Shown in pieces: positions 8,430-17,810 of a stretch of DNA of 64,000 nt; within the stretch, counting starts at the first letter, position 1; every line of letters starts with the position of its first letter. The translations under genes were made by a program, and so were the position numbers. The notes under the pieces were generated by a model, which had not been told where the DNA came from, did not search any database, and saw only the letters and a list, made by a program, of their open reading frames with translations. The stretch is from Clostridia bacterium. GTDB taxonomy: Bacteria > Bacillota > Clostridia > Christensenellales > Aristaeellaceae. The stretch lies in the NCBI GenBank assembly GCA_017429695.1, contig JAFROK010000017.1, positions 1 through 64,000 of the forward strand. The letters run 5' to 3'.

Positions 8430-8957
8430 ATGGATGACAACCATGTGAATGGTTCGCAGGAAAACGCCGGATCCCTTGAAAAACAAGGCGCTGAGCGCAA
8501 AATCCGCTTTATCGGTTCATTCAATCACAGCCTTGATGCCAAAGGACGCCTGGTCATCCCGCAGAATTTCCGGGATAAGCTCGGGGAACAGTTTTGCGTA
8601 GCCCCTTCTTTTGATTTCAAATCGATTGCGGTATATCCGACGGAAATGTGGGAAAAGCGGAACGAAGCCTATGAAAAGCTGGGCAAGCTGAATCCTGCGC
8701 TGAACCGCTATCTGGAACAGTTCTACGCACTGAGCTATGACGGGCAGACATGCGACGGACAGGGCCGCGTGCTCCTGCCGGCCAACATCCGGCAGAAAAT
8801 CCTGGGTGAAGAACGGGATGTGGAAATAACCGGCGCAAACGACCATATCCGCGTGGTGGCCGAGAAGGTCAGCAGCGACAGCTGGAGCCAGTTCAATGCG
8901 GAACTGCCGCAGCTGCTTGATATGATCGCCGGGCTGGAAGCGAATAATCATGAATAA
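8430..8957 (+). CDS. mraZ: Transcriptional regulator MraZ
   Basis: DNA-binding regulator of the division and cell-wall cluster, built of two SpoVT/AbrB-like swapped-hairpin repeats. Both repeats show the conserved DxxGR signature: DAKGRLVIP at about residues 36-44 and DGQGRVLLP near 108-116. The 175-residue product is about 30 residues longer than usual because of a Gln/Asn/Glu-rich N-terminal extension before GSFNHSLDAKGR. The ATG at 8430 follows a G-rich ribosome site; an open frame extends upstream through the promoter and is ignored. rsmH, the normal next gene, is absent. Confidence 0.92.
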   Translation: MDDNHVNGSQENAGSLEKQGAERKIRFIGSFNHSLDAKGRLVIPQNFRDKLGEQFCVAPSFDFKSIAVYPTEMWEKRNEAYEKLGKLNPALNRYLEQFYALSYDGQTCDGQGRVLLPANIRQKILGEERDVEITGANDHIRVVAEKVSSDSWSQFNAELPQLLDMIAGLEANNHE

Positions 8958-9027
8958 AAACCCGACGCTGAGGGCGGGAGGGTTTATCGGGTTCAGACAT
9001 TATCACAGGGACGGGGAGTAAAAAGAG

Positions 9028-9591
9028 ATGACAGGAATCCTGACACATGTGGGGAAAATACAGGATGCAAAAATCAACTGGCAGGAAGCCCGGTACCGGC
9101 GGAATGCGGAGCGCCAGCAGCAGGCCAGTTTGCACAGGGAACGGATGACATGCGCTGATACGGTGCGCTTTGATACCCAGTCACAGGACTGGACCGGCGG
9201 AATGGGGATCAGTCCGAGCGGACGGTTCCAGGTCATTGAAACTGCCAAAACCCGAAAAAACGTCTTCAGCGGGGAAGGAATTCGCTGGGATGTTGCCTGC
9301 ATCTCGATTGTTGCAATCCTGGTTTTGTGTGTTGCGCTCGTGCTGGCGGATCTGGCAGGGATCGGAATGGGCGACCGGAGCCTGAACAAGCTGGACAGAA
9401 AAATCACTGAAATGGCCGGTAAAAATGATAAACTGCAGGCGGAGATCACACTCAGGAACGACGATATCACTGTCTATTCAGAAGCTGCGAAGATGAATCT
9501 GATATCCGCCAGCAGCGCACAGACGATCCGGATTCATGCTCCGGAAAATGTCAAGCTGACAATATCGGGCGGCTATCATCCGGGAGACTGA
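9028..9591 (+). CDS. FtsL-like division protein
   Basis: The 187-residue product has a basic, polar cytoplasmic segment of about 85 residues, a single membrane helix at about 89-109 (CISIVAILVLCVALVLADLA) and a coiled coil with leucine heptads at about 117-145, followed by SEAAKMNLIS. This is the FtsL/DivIC layout, and its place between mraZ and murE is where ftsL usually stands. Sequence similarity to known FtsL is too low to be sure. The cytoplasmic part is longer than in Bacillus FtsL. GGGGAG precedes the ATG. Confidence 0.7.
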   Translation: MTGILTHVGKIQDAKINWQEARYRRNAERQQQASLHRERMTCADTVRFDTQSQDWTGGMGISPSGRFQVIETAKTRKNVFSGEGIRWDVACISIVAILVLCVALVLADLAGIGMGDRSLNKLDRKITEMAGKNDKLQAEITLRNDDITVYSEAAKMNLISASSAQTIRIHAPENVKLTISGGYHPGD

Positions 9592-9693
9592 CAGGATCAG
9601 TCTCCTGCTTAGTGAACAGAAAAACGGGAACAGGAATGATCCGGAAATCGTTTTGTATCATGAAGCGAGCCGTGAAAGAAAAGGTGAAGTGCG

Positions 9694-11169
9694 ATGAAAT
9701 TATGGGAACTGCTGACAGAATTGCCCTATGTGGAAGATACCCGGGGAGATATGAATACGGAAATCTGTGAAATCACTTCTTCCAGCCGGGACAAGACAGA
9801 CCGGGGACTGTTTTTCTGTATCGTCGGAGCCCGTTTCGATGCACATGACTATGCCTGGGAAGCAGTGGAAAACGGATGCATTGCACTGGTGGTGGAACAC
9901 TATGTGGAGCTGAATGTTCCCCAGATCCGGGTAAACAACGGCCGGGCTGCCATGGCCCGGATTGCGGATGCGTTTTACGGACATCCGTCCCGCAGGATGC
10001 GCATGATCGGGATTACAGGGACTAAAGGGAAAACGACAACCACTTATCTGCTGAAGAGTATCTGCGAGAGCGCCGGCCTGAAGTGCGGTATTATCGGATC
10101 CACCGGAACGCTGGTTGAGGATCAGCACCTGGACAGCAAGCTGACAACGCCGGACCCCATCGACCTGCAGAAGACTCTGCGGCTGATGGCCGACGAAGGG
10201 GTTCAGGTTTGCTGCATGGAAGTATCCGCGCATGCCATCGATATGAACCGGCTGGACGGAATGAGCTTCGAAGTGGGCTGCTATACCAACCTGAGCCAGG
10301 ACCATCTGGATTATTTCTATACGATGGAGCGGTATTTTGAAACGAAAAAGCGCTTCTTTACAGACGGGATGGCCCGGAACGCGGCAGTTAATGCGGACGA
10401 TGAAACATCCGGGAAACTGCTGCCGGACCTGAAGCAGCCACATATTACCTACGGGATCTGTGTGGATGCCGATGTGTTCGCCCGGGATATTGAGATTACG
10501 GAAGAAGGCGTCCGATTCACCGTTCAGCTGCACGGAATGAATGAAGTCCGGATTCATATGCACATGACCGGTATGTTCAATGTATATAACGCCCTGGCAG
10601 CAGCCAGCTGCGCGCTGATCATGGGGATTACGCCTGAAAAAATCCGGGAAGGCCTGGAATCAGTGACCCGCGTTCCGGGACGGATTGAGGTGCTTCAGAC
10701 CGGTACGCCGTATAAAGTCATTCTGGATTACAGCCATTCACCGGACGCACTGGAAAATATCCTGAAAACTGTGCGGCAGTTTACCCGGAAGCGCGTGATC
10801 GCGCTGTTTGGCTGCGGCGGGGACCGGGATAAGGGAAAGCGTCCTATGATGGGCGAAATCGGCGGGCGTCTGGCAGACTACTGCATTCTGACGTCCGACA
10901 ATCCCAGGACGGAAAATCCGATGGTGATTCTGGCAGCGATTGAGAAGGGCATTAAACCGACCGGCGCAAAATATGATGTGATCGAAAACCGCCGGGAAGC
11001 GATCCGCCACGCGCTGCGGATTGCAGAGGACGGCGACGTGATCGTCCTGGCCGGCAAAGGACACGAGACATATCAGGAAATCATGGGGATCAAACGGCCG
11101 TTCGACGAAAAGGTCATTGTCAGCGAGCTGCTGCTGGAAATGCAGAAAGAGCAGGAAAACAATGCCTGA
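9694..11169 (+). CDS. murE: UDP-MurNAc-L-Ala-D-Glu:meso-diaminopimelate ligase MurE
   Basis: Adds the third amino acid to the peptidoglycan stem peptide using ATP in the cytoplasm. The 491 residues show the Mur-ligase P-loop GTKGKTTTT (about 109-117), the central domain with the YTNLSQDHLDYF motif, and the C-terminal domain with SDNPRTENP. The DNPR motif at 402-405 is the signature of diaminopimelate-adding enzymes, so this cell wall is probably of the meso-DAP type. The usual upstream penicillin-binding protein gene and downstream murF are missing here. Confidence 0.95.
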   Translation: MKLWELLTELPYVEDTRGDMNTEICEITSSSRDKTDRGLFFCIVGARFDAHDYAWEAVENGCIALVVEHYVELNVPQIRVNNGRAAMARIADAFYGHPSRRMRMIGITGTKGKTTTTYLLKSICESAGLKCGIIGSTGTLVEDQHLDSKLTTPDPIDLQKTLRLMADEGVQVCCMEVSAHAIDMNRLDGMSFEVGCYTNLSQDHLDYFYTMERYFETKKRFFTDGMARNAAVNADDETSGKLLPDLKQPHITYGICVDADVFARDIEITEEGVRFTVQLHGMNEVRIHMHMTGMFNVYNALAAASCALIMGITPEKIREGLESVTRVPGRIEVLQTGTPYKVILDYSHSPDALENILKTVRQFTRKRVIALFGCGGDRDKGKRPMMGEIGGRLADYCILTSDNPRTENPMVILAAIEKGIKPTGAKYDVIENRREAIRHALRIAEDGDVIVLAGKGHETYQEIMGIKRPFDEKVIVSELLLEMQKEQENNA

Positions 11170-11216
11170 ATGGTGAATAATAATTCGGGATACCATTACG
11201 CGAAAGGAACCGGATT

Positions 11217-12227
11217 ATGTACAGAATGACAGGCGCTTTACTGCTCAGTATGGCCATTGCGCTGGCAATCGGGCCGAAACTGATTGCATATCTGAAAAAA
11301 CTCCATTTCGGGCAGACGATCTATGAACTGGGTCCCAGCCACCAGCAGAAACAGGGAACGCCTGTTATGGGCGGACTGATGATGGCGGCGGGGATTCTCG
11401 TTTCCAGCCTTGTCTGCCATCCGGCCCGCTGGGATGGCGGATGGGATCCGATTATTCCGCTGCTGGCAGTTGCCTTCCTCAGCATGGCCGTCGGCTTTGC
11501 GGACGATTATATCAAGGCAGTCAAGAAACGCCATGACGGGCTGAGCCCCTGGCAGAAGATTGCCGGACAGGTCATTGTAGCGGTTGCCTTCAGCGTATAC
11601 TGCTATCTGAATCCGAACATCGGCAGCAAAATCCGGATCCCGTTTATCCGGACAGAATGGGACCTGGGTATATTTTATATTCCGGTGATGACGTTGCTGA
11701 CCATTTTTATTGTGAACAGCAGCAATCTGCAGGACGGACTGGACGGATTACTGGGAACGGTCACTGCAATCAGTTCATCCGCATGGGCGGTCATCTGCAT
11801 GATGCTGGCAACAATTCCTGCGCTGGCTGCCGGAACGGATATCCCCGGAGCCAAAGTGACGGCTGTGTTTGCGCTGAGTATGGCTGGTGCGTGTATCGGT
11901 TTCCTGCGGTACAACCGCTATCCGGCAAAGACATTCATGGGCGATACAGGGAGCATGCTTCTCGGGGGAGGAACGGTGGCTATAGCGATGGTGCTCAGGC
12001 TGCCGCTGCTGCTGATCCTGATCTTCTTTACCCCGATTATGAGCAGTGTCAGCGTCATTATGCAGCGGTACTATTATAAACTGACCCATGGGAAACGGAT
12101 CTTCCTGATGAGCCCGATTCACCATCATTTTGAGAAAAAAGGATATTCAGAAACACAGATTGTAAGCATGTATGCCGGAATTACGACGATCCTGAGCCTG
12201 ATTGCGATCATCAGTATCGGCGGTTAA
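11217..12227 (+). CDS. mraY: Phospho-MurNAc-pentapeptide transferase MraY
   Basis: Integral membrane enzyme that transfers phospho-MurNAc-pentapeptide to undecaprenyl phosphate, making lipid I. The 336-residue product has about ten hydrophobic segments and the family motifs DDYIK near residue 99, NSSNLQDGLDGL in a cytoplasmic loop, FMGDTGSM, and the late SPIHHHFE stretch with its histidines. AAAGGAACC precedes the ATG. Located between murE and murD; murF, which usually lies in between, is absent. Confidence 0.96.
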   Translation: MYRMTGALLLSMAIALAIGPKLIAYLKKLHFGQTIYELGPSHQQKQGTPVMGGLMMAAGILVSSLVCHPARWDGGWDPIIPLLAVAFLSMAVGFADDYIKAVKKRHDGLSPWQKIAGQVIVAVAFSVYCYLNPNIGSKIRIPFIRTEWDLGIFYIPVMTLLTIFIVNSSNLQDGLDGLLGTVTAISSSAWAVICMMLATIPALAAGTDIPGAKVTAVFALSMAGACIGFLRYNRYPAKTFMGDTGSMLLGGGTVAIAMVLRLPLLLILIFFTPIMSSVSVIMQRYYYKLTHGKRIFLMSPIHHHFEKKGYSETQIVSMYAGITTILSLIAIISIGG

Positions 12228-12263
12228 TGGTCTGGGATCCGGAGATAGAAGAGGCTGAAAATC

Positions 12264-13625
12264 ATGAATTACGAAGGAAAAAAAGTACTGGTTGTCGGGA
12301 TGGCGCGCAGCGGTGTGGCCGCGGCGCAGCTTTTGCGTGCCAGCGGCGCGGAAGTCACGGTAAATGACAGCAAGAGCGAAGAGGAACTCGGGACGCAGCT
12401 TGCTCCTTTGCAGGGACTGCAGGTGGAGCGCAGGTTTGGATGCGGCGCAATGGAACTGCTGGAAGGAATGGACTGCATGGTCATTTCCCCGGGTATTCCG
12501 GATACCGCAGCCTTTGTTGTCAAGGCAAAGGAAATGGGAATCTATGTGATCGGAGAACTGGAACTGGCGGCCCAGCTGTCACGCGGGAGCATGGTTGCGG
12601 TCAGCGGAACCAATGGCAAGACTACAACAGTTACCCTGCTGGGAGAAATATTTGCCAACAGCGGAAAGGTCACCCATGTGGTCGGAAATATCGGGTATCC
12701 GTTTTCCCTGGCGGCGCTGGTCAGCAAACCGGACGATGTGATTGTGTGTGAAGTGTCTTCGTTCCAGATGGAAACCGCGGATACGTTCCATCCGCATGTT
12801 GCCTTGCTGACCAATATCACCGAAGACCACCTGAACCGCCATGGCACCATGGAAGTATATACCGCCCTCAAGATGCGGATGTTTGCGCGGCAGACAGAAG
12901 CCGATTATGCCATTTTCAACGCAGATGATCCCGGGTTGAAAGGCCTTTCCGAACAGGTAAAGAGCAAAGTGCTGCAATTCAGCCGGCTGCAGGAAGTACC
13001 CGAAGGCGCTTTTGTCCGGAACGGGCAGGTTATCGCGAGATTCAACGGATCTGAAAAGAAGATCTGCCGGACTGAGGAAATATATATTCCCGGTCCGCAT
13101 AACCTTGAGAATGCGCTGGGCGCTGTATGCGCGGCAGTGGCCATGAAAGTGCCGGCTCCGGTGATTCGCCATACCCTGAAAACTTTCCAGGGAGTGGAAC
13201 ACCGGATTGAAAAGGTGCGCGAACTGAACGGTGTCACCTATATTAACGACAGTAAGGGAACCAATTCCGACTCCACCATCAAAGCGGTACAGACGATGAC
13301 AAATCCCACTGTAATCATCCTGGGAGGGTATGACAAGCACGCGTCATTTGACCAGCTGAGCCAGGAAATCCGCAGCAGCGGAATGATCCGCAAAGCGGTG
13401 CTGATCGGTGAAACGGCCAGTCTGATCCGGAACAGTCTGGAAAGGGCCGGGTACTTTGAAACAGAAAATGCTGAAAGCCTCGGGGATGCAGTGGAAAAGG
13501 CGCGGGCTGCTGCACAATATGGCTGGAATGTGCTGCTGAGTCCGGCGTGTGCAAGCTTCGATATGTTCAAGGACTACGAAGAACGCGGTCGAGTTTTCAA
13601 GGAAATTGTTAACGGATTGAAATAA
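12264..13625 (+). CDS. murD: UDP-MurNAc-L-alanine:D-glutamate ligase MurD
   Basis: Cytoplasmic ATP-dependent ligase that adds D-glutamate to UDP-MurNAc-L-alanine. The 453-residue product begins with a Rossmann-like uracil-binding domain (GMARSGVAAAQLL), has the P-loop GTNGKTTT at 115-122, the central NITEDHLNRH motif, and the C-terminal domain with NDSKGTNSDST. All are normal for the family. ftsW and murG, which often follow murD, are missing and the next gene is the FtsQ-like protein 33 bases on. Confidence 0.96.
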   Translation: MNYEGKKVLVVGMARSGVAAAQLLRASGAEVTVNDSKSEEELGTQLAPLQGLQVERRFGCGAMELLEGMDCMVISPGIPDTAAFVVKAKEMGIYVIGELELAAQLSRGSMVAVSGTNGKTTTVTLLGEIFANSGKVTHVVGNIGYPFSLAALVSKPDDVIVCEVSSFQMETADTFHPHVALLTNITEDHLNRHGTMEVYTALKMRMFARQTEADYAIFNADDPGLKGLSEQVKSKVLQFSRLQEVPEGAFVRNGQVIARFNGSEKKICRTEEIYIPGPHNLENALGAVCAAVAMKVPAPVIRHTLKTFQGVEHRIEKVRELNGVTYINDSKGTNSDSTIKAVQTMTNPTVIILGGYDKHASFDQLSQEIRSSGMIRKAVLIGETASLIRNSLERAGYFETENAESLGDAVEKARAAAQYGWNVLLSPACASFDMFKDYEERGRVFKEIVNGLK

Positions 13626-13658
13626 CAGACCAAAGTCTGATTTAAAGGGGTGGAGCGT

Positions 13659-14846
13659 ATGGACGGACCGGGAGGAAACCTGCCCAGGAGACGGGCAGGA
13701 GATTCCAATTCGCCACAAAATCCTTCACCCATCCGGGACTGGCAGCGAAACACATGGTACGGCCCCGTGCCGCAGGATACCAACCCCTTTGAAGAACCGG
13801 ACGAAGCGCCTGAACTGCTGGAACTCCGGTCAGACAATGTACGGCAGAAATCCGGAGACTTCTGGCAGGAACAGACAGGATATATTTCCCAAAACCGTAT
13901 ATCGGAGAAAACAAAAGGCAAATCAAAACATGCAAAAAAGAAAAATGAATGGAAGCTTTCCCGCATGCTCGGGAAAGCGATCCTTGCTTCACTGATTCTG
14001 ATGATCGGCACCGGACTGGTACTGTTCTTCGGCGTTTACCGGGTCCGGAACATTCAGGTGGCAGGATCCAGCCGCATTTCTGCAGATGACATTATATCGC
14101 TCAGCGGGATCAGGAAAGGTGACAGTATTCTGACGCTGGATGAAAAGAATATATCGGAGAAGCTGATATCAGGCGCGAGGAGAAAGGCGAAAGAAACAGG
14201 CAACCAGACCTATTATGAGCTGCAGTTCCGCTACCTGGAACGGCAGATGCCGAATACTGTGGTGATTTCCGTCCGGGAACGCGAGCCTGTCTGCTGGGTG
14301 AATCTGCGCGGTATATACTATGTGCTGGACAGAGACAGGATGATCCTGTGGGAAACGGAAAACAAGGATGAAACGCCGAAGAAAATGGTCCTGGTAAAAG
14401 GCCTGGAAGATAAGACCGGCGCCCGGGCAGGACAGATCATGGAACTCAAATCCGGCGTTCAGCAGCGCCTGTTTGAAAACCTGTTTCTGGAAATGAAATC
14501 ACTCATGACCGGGGACGGCGTTCCCTGCATCGACCTGATTCAGGAAGTGAACATGAGCAGTTCCTATTCCTCAACAGCATCGTATACCGTTCAGCTGACC
14601 ACATGGCCGGATGAAGAGGGAAATGTGTATGTGGTGAACCTGGGAAACTGTGTGGACAGCCCGGATGAAGAGCAGCAAATGATTCACCGGAAGCTGCGCA
14701 GTTTCCTGCTTATCTGGGACAAGCTGCATTACCTGAGCGAAAACGAACGGGCGGCCATTGAAAAACGGATCAAACATCGAATCAACGGCGGGTCTATTGA
14801 CGTGACCGCACCGGAACAGCCGCATTATTCACCGGACCTGGAATAA
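13659..14846 (+). CDS. ftsQ: FtsQ/DivIB-type division protein
   Basis: Bitopic septal protein. The 395 residues comprise a long polar, charged cytoplasmic region (1-105, ending in a KSKHAKKKNEWK basic stretch), one membrane helix at about 106-127, then a POTRA domain (VYRVRNIQVAGSSRISADDI) and a beta domain with the typical NTVVISVREREPVCWV segment. The start is the ATG behind AAAGGGGTGGAG; a GTG three codons earlier is possible. FtsQ recruits the FtsL/FtsB partners. The N-terminal extension is about twice the usual length. Confidence 0.85.
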   Translation: MDGPGGNLPRRRAGDSNSPQNPSPIRDWQRNTWYGPVPQDTNPFEEPDEAPELLELRSDNVRQKSGDFWQEQTGYISQNRISEKTKGKSKHAKKKNEWKLSRMLGKAILASLILMIGTGLVLFFGVYRVRNIQVAGSSRISADDIISLSGIRKGDSILTLDEKNISEKLISGARRKAKETGNQTYYELQFRYLERQMPNTVVISVREREPVCWVNLRGIYYVLDRDRMILWETENKDETPKKMVLVKGLEDKTGARAGQIMELKSGVQQRLFENLFLEMKSLMTGDGVPCIDLIQEVNMSSSYSSTASYTVQLTTWPDEEGNVYVVNLGNCVDSPDEEQQMIHRKLRSFLLIWDKLHYLSENERAAIEKRIKHRINGGSIDVTAPEQPHYSPDLE

Positions 14847-14901
14847 TGACAGGAATTGTAACAAAAAACAGATAAAAATGTAATAAAACAGGCATAAACA
14901 C

Positions 14902-14930
14902 TTGCAATCATATGGCAAAAGGCATATAAT
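14902..14930 (+). promoter_or_regulatory. Promoter of ftsA-ftsZ
   Basis: TTGCAA (14902-14907), 17-base spacer, perfect TATAAT (14925-14930). It gives a leader of about 70 bases before ftsA and lets ftsA-ftsZ be transcribed independently of the mraZ promoter. Confidence 0.8.
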
Positions 14931-15009
14931 TACATGTGGTTTGCATTTAAATTGTAGGCATTATCTCCGGAATCCACGGAAAGGATCCGACCAGGAGGGA
15001 AGATAGCGT

Positions 15010-16203
15010 ATGAAAACGACGGTTGCGGCCATCGACTTCGGAACGAGCAAAATCGTAACGCTTGTCGCTGAAAACAGCGGCAGTCAGCGGTGCGATATCG
15101 TTGCGGCCGGTGTCGCAAAATACGACGGGTACCTGGCTGAAGGATGGAACAATCCCGGACAGCTGGACGAAGCCATCCGCCGTTCCATCAGTGACGCGGA
15201 AGAGCAGTTCAACGGCAGAATCAGGGAAATCAATGTCGGTGTTCCCGGCGCATTTACCCATGTATATGCCACGCAGGTAACCATTACCCTGAAGGGGACG
15301 GATCCGCGGGTGACCTCGGCGGACGTGAAAGCTGCTTTCAACAAAGCGGCAGAAAGCCTGGCCAATATGCCCGGCGTTGTGGTGCATTCCAGCCCGGCAT
15401 GGTTTATGGTGGACAGCGGCAAAAAGACGCTGGAGCCGGTGGGAATGAAGGGACGGGAAATGACCGCGTTTATCAGCTTTGTGGTCGGCAACCGTTTCTT
15501 TGTGGATGACGTAACCAACCGGATGGCAGATCTCGGAATCGTGGTCACCGGTTTCTATTCCACTTCCGCCGGCGAAGCAATGCTGTACCTGAACGAGCAG
15601 GACCGGGACCATACTTCTGTCCTGATTGATATGGGATACCTGAATACGGAAATCATCGGCGTCGAGGGGGACGCGATCATCTACCACAAGATGCTTGAGC
15701 TCGGCGGCGGGGACATTTCCGTCGCACTGGCAGAGGAACTGGACATTTCCCTGAGTGCCGCGGAAGATATCAAGCGCAAATTTGTTTACGGAATCGAAAC
15801 GTCCGGCGAAACGTACGAGGTGCCGGGAACCGAAGGAAAAAAAGGCGCTGTTTTCACCCGGGAGCAGGTGAAACCGATTATCTGCAAGGCGCTGGATGAA
15901 ATCTGCGATCAGATCAAAGCGGCCATCGATGATGATTTCGGCAGCCTTGGAAGCTGGAGCAGCGTATTTATGACCGGCGGCGGCCTCAGCTTTAACCGGG
16001 GCGGCAAGGAATATCTGGCCGGGCGCCTGGGAAGGCCGGTTCAGGAAACACCGAGACGTACCACCAAACTGAACAGCCACAGTTTTTCCAGCGCACTGGG
16101 ACTGATGGACCTGATTATCGATACGATTGAGCAACAACGTCAGCCGGCTACCGGTGCAGGCGGCAAAATCAAAGACTTTTTCCGTAGTCTGTTAGGAGGT
16201 TAA
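15010..16203 (+). CDS. ftsA: Cell division protein FtsA
   Basis: Actin-like ATPase that tethers FtsZ to the membrane. The 397 residues show the phosphate-binding loop [14 protein letters not shown] at the N-terminus, the FtsA-specific SHS2 region ([11 protein letters not shown] onward), the second phosphate motif [12 protein letters not shown], the LGGGDIS segment and MTGGGLSF. The last residues, [12 protein letters not shown], form an amphipathic helix typical of the membrane-targeting tail. AGGAGGG lies before the ATG. The gene ends four bases before the ftsZ start, and its last codons contain the ftsZ ribosome binding site. Confidence 0.92.
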   Translation: MKTTVAAIDFGTSKIVTLVAENSGSQRCDIVAAGVAKYDGYLAEGWNNPGQLDEAIRRSISDAEEQFNGRIREINVGVPGAFTHVYATQVTITLKGTDPRVTSADVKAAFNKAAESLANMPGVVVHSSPAWFMVDSGKKTLEPVGMKGREMTAFISFVVGNRFFVDDVTNRMADLGIVVTGFYSTSAGEAMLYLNEQDRDHTSVLIDMGYLNTEIIGVEGDAIIYHKMLELGGGDISVALAEELDISLSAAEDIKRKFVYGIETSGETYEVPGTEGKKGAVFTREQVKPIICKALDEICDQIKAAIDDDFGSLGSWSSVFMTGGGLSFNRGGKEYLAGRLGRPVQETPRRTTKLNSHSFSSALGLMDLIIDTIEQQRQPATGAGGKIKDFFRSLLGG

Positions 16204-16207
16204 GAAA

Positions 16208-17692
16208 ATGATTGAATTCCAGAACGAAGAACAGAGCACATTCGCAACCATCAAGGTCGTGGGATGCGGAGGCGGCGGGAATAACGCGGTCAACCGCATG
16301 GTTGATTCCGGGCTTCGCGGCGTTGAATTCATTTCCATCAACACCGACCGGCAGGCACTGGGAGCGTCCAATGCGCAGGTTAAAATCCAGATCGGTGAAA
16401 AGCTGACAAAAGGCCTGGGCGCCGGCGCGGTTCCTGAAGTCGGCCGCCGCGCGGCGGAAGAGAGCCGGGAAGAAATTGCGTCCGCGCTGAAAGGCGCTGA
16501 TCTGGTGTTTGTTACTGCCGGAATGGGCGGCGGAACCGGAACCGGCGCAGCCCCGATTGTTGCGGAGATTGCGCGGGATCTTGGCACGCTGACGATTGCG
16601 GTTGTTACAAAGCCCTTCAGTTTTGAAGGCAAACAGCGCATGAAGAATGCCGAAATGGGCATTGAGGAACTGAAACAGCATGTGGATACGCTGGTGGTAA
16701 TTCCCAATGACCGGCTGCTGCAGGTGGTCAGCAAGCAGACAACCATGCTGGAAGCATTCCGGATCGCGGATGACGTGCTGCGCCAGGGCATCCAGGGCAT
16801 CAGCGATCTGATTGCCCTGCCCGCGATGATCAACCTGGACTTTGCCGACGTCAAGACAGTGATGGAATCCGGCGGTATGGCCCATATGGGTATCGGTACC
16901 GGATCCGGAGAAAACAAGCTGGTGGATGCAGCCAGGAACGCGATTGCCTCTCCGCTGCTGGAAACCAATATCGACGGCGCACGTGCCGTGCTGATCAACG
17001 TGACCGGCGGTCCGGATATCTCCATTGTGGATATCAATGAGGCAGCCAACCTGATCATGGAAGCGGCTGATCCTGACGCGAATATTATTTTCGGTGCCGG
17101 TATCGATGAATCCATGAAGGATGACGTACGGATCACCGTGATTGCAACAGGGTTCGAAAGAACGCCTTTCCCGTCCAAGGAACCGGCAAGAAAACCCAGG
17201 GAAATCGAGCATGAACGGCTGTTCGGCTCTTTCGGCACCAATTTCACTCGGCAGGATGCGCCGGCAGCAGCGCCGGCAGTCCCGGCTCCGGATCCCTTTG
17301 AGAAAGGGGAGCCGGCGGGCAATCCTTTCCTGAACGGAAACACCGGCGAAATGCCGACCTTTGTGGGTTCCAGCCGGCCCAGCATGGGCGTGCCGGGCAT
17401 GGTGAACACCGGCTCCTTCCAGACCGGATTCACCTATCAGCAGACACAGCCGCAGGCGTCCCTCAGCCAGGCAACCCGGCCGTTCCAGCCGGCAGGCGCG
17501 AATCCGACGGGCGGAAATATGCCTGTTGGGCAGCCGCCATTCGGCAGTGCACAGCCGCAGAACTTCCAGCCGATGTATAACAACAACGGACAGGTGACCG
17601 GGCAGACCGGAAGCTTCCAGCCGATTCCTCAGGGGCAGGCTGTCGCAACGGATGATCATGGCGTACCGGGATTCCTGAAGAGAAAGAAATAA
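16208..17692 (+). CDS. ftsZ: Cell division protein FtsZ
   Basis: Tubulin-like GTPase that forms the division ring. The tubulin signature GGGTGTG is at 107-113, and the N-terminal [13 protein letters not shown] and T7-loop [11 protein letters not shown] motifs are intact. The core ends near residue 315. The linker after it is about 160 residues, rich in Pro, Gln, Asn and Gly, several times longer than in Bacillus FtsZ, and ends with the partner-binding peptide [11 protein letters not shown]. The total of 494 residues is therefore large. An intrinsic terminator follows immediately. Confidence 0.97.
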   Translation: MIEFQNEEQSTFATIKVVGCGGGGNNAVNRMVDSGLRGVEFISINTDRQALGASNAQVKIQIGEKLTKGLGAGAVPEVGRRAAEESREEIASALKGADLVFVTAGMGGGTGTGAAPIVAEIARDLGTLTIAVVTKPFSFEGKQRMKNAEMGIEELKQHVDTLVVIPNDRLLQVVSKQTTMLEAFRIADDVLRQGIQGISDLIALPAMINLDFADVKTVMESGGMAHMGIGTGSGENKLVDAARNAIASPLLETNIDGARAVLINVTGGPDISIVDINEAANLIMEAADPDANIIFGAGIDESMKDDVRITVIATGFERTPFPSKEPARKPREIEHERLFGSFGTNFTRQDAPAAAPAVPAPDPFEKGEPAGNPFLNGNTGEMPTFVGSSRPSMGVPGMVNTGSFQTGFTYQQTQPQASLSQATRPFQPAGANPTGGNMPVGQPPFGSAQPQNFQPMYNNNGQVTGQTGSFQPIPQGQAVATDDHGVPGFLKRKK

Positions 17693-17706
17693 GTTGGTTT
17701 TATCTG

Positions 17707-17739
17707 ATCAGCGGAGTTAAATGCTCCGCTGATTTTTTT
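17707..17739 (+). terminator. Intrinsic terminator after ftsZ
   Basis: ATCAGCGGAG (17707-17716) pairs perfectly with CTCCGCTGAT (17724-17733), loop TTAAATG, followed by a seven-T run. It closes the division cluster. Confidence 0.93.
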
Positions 17740-17810
17740 GCTGGTAAAGCGACTGAAAATCGGATATAATATATATTTGGGATTATATACGGAAAGCAGG
17801 GGAAACGGCA

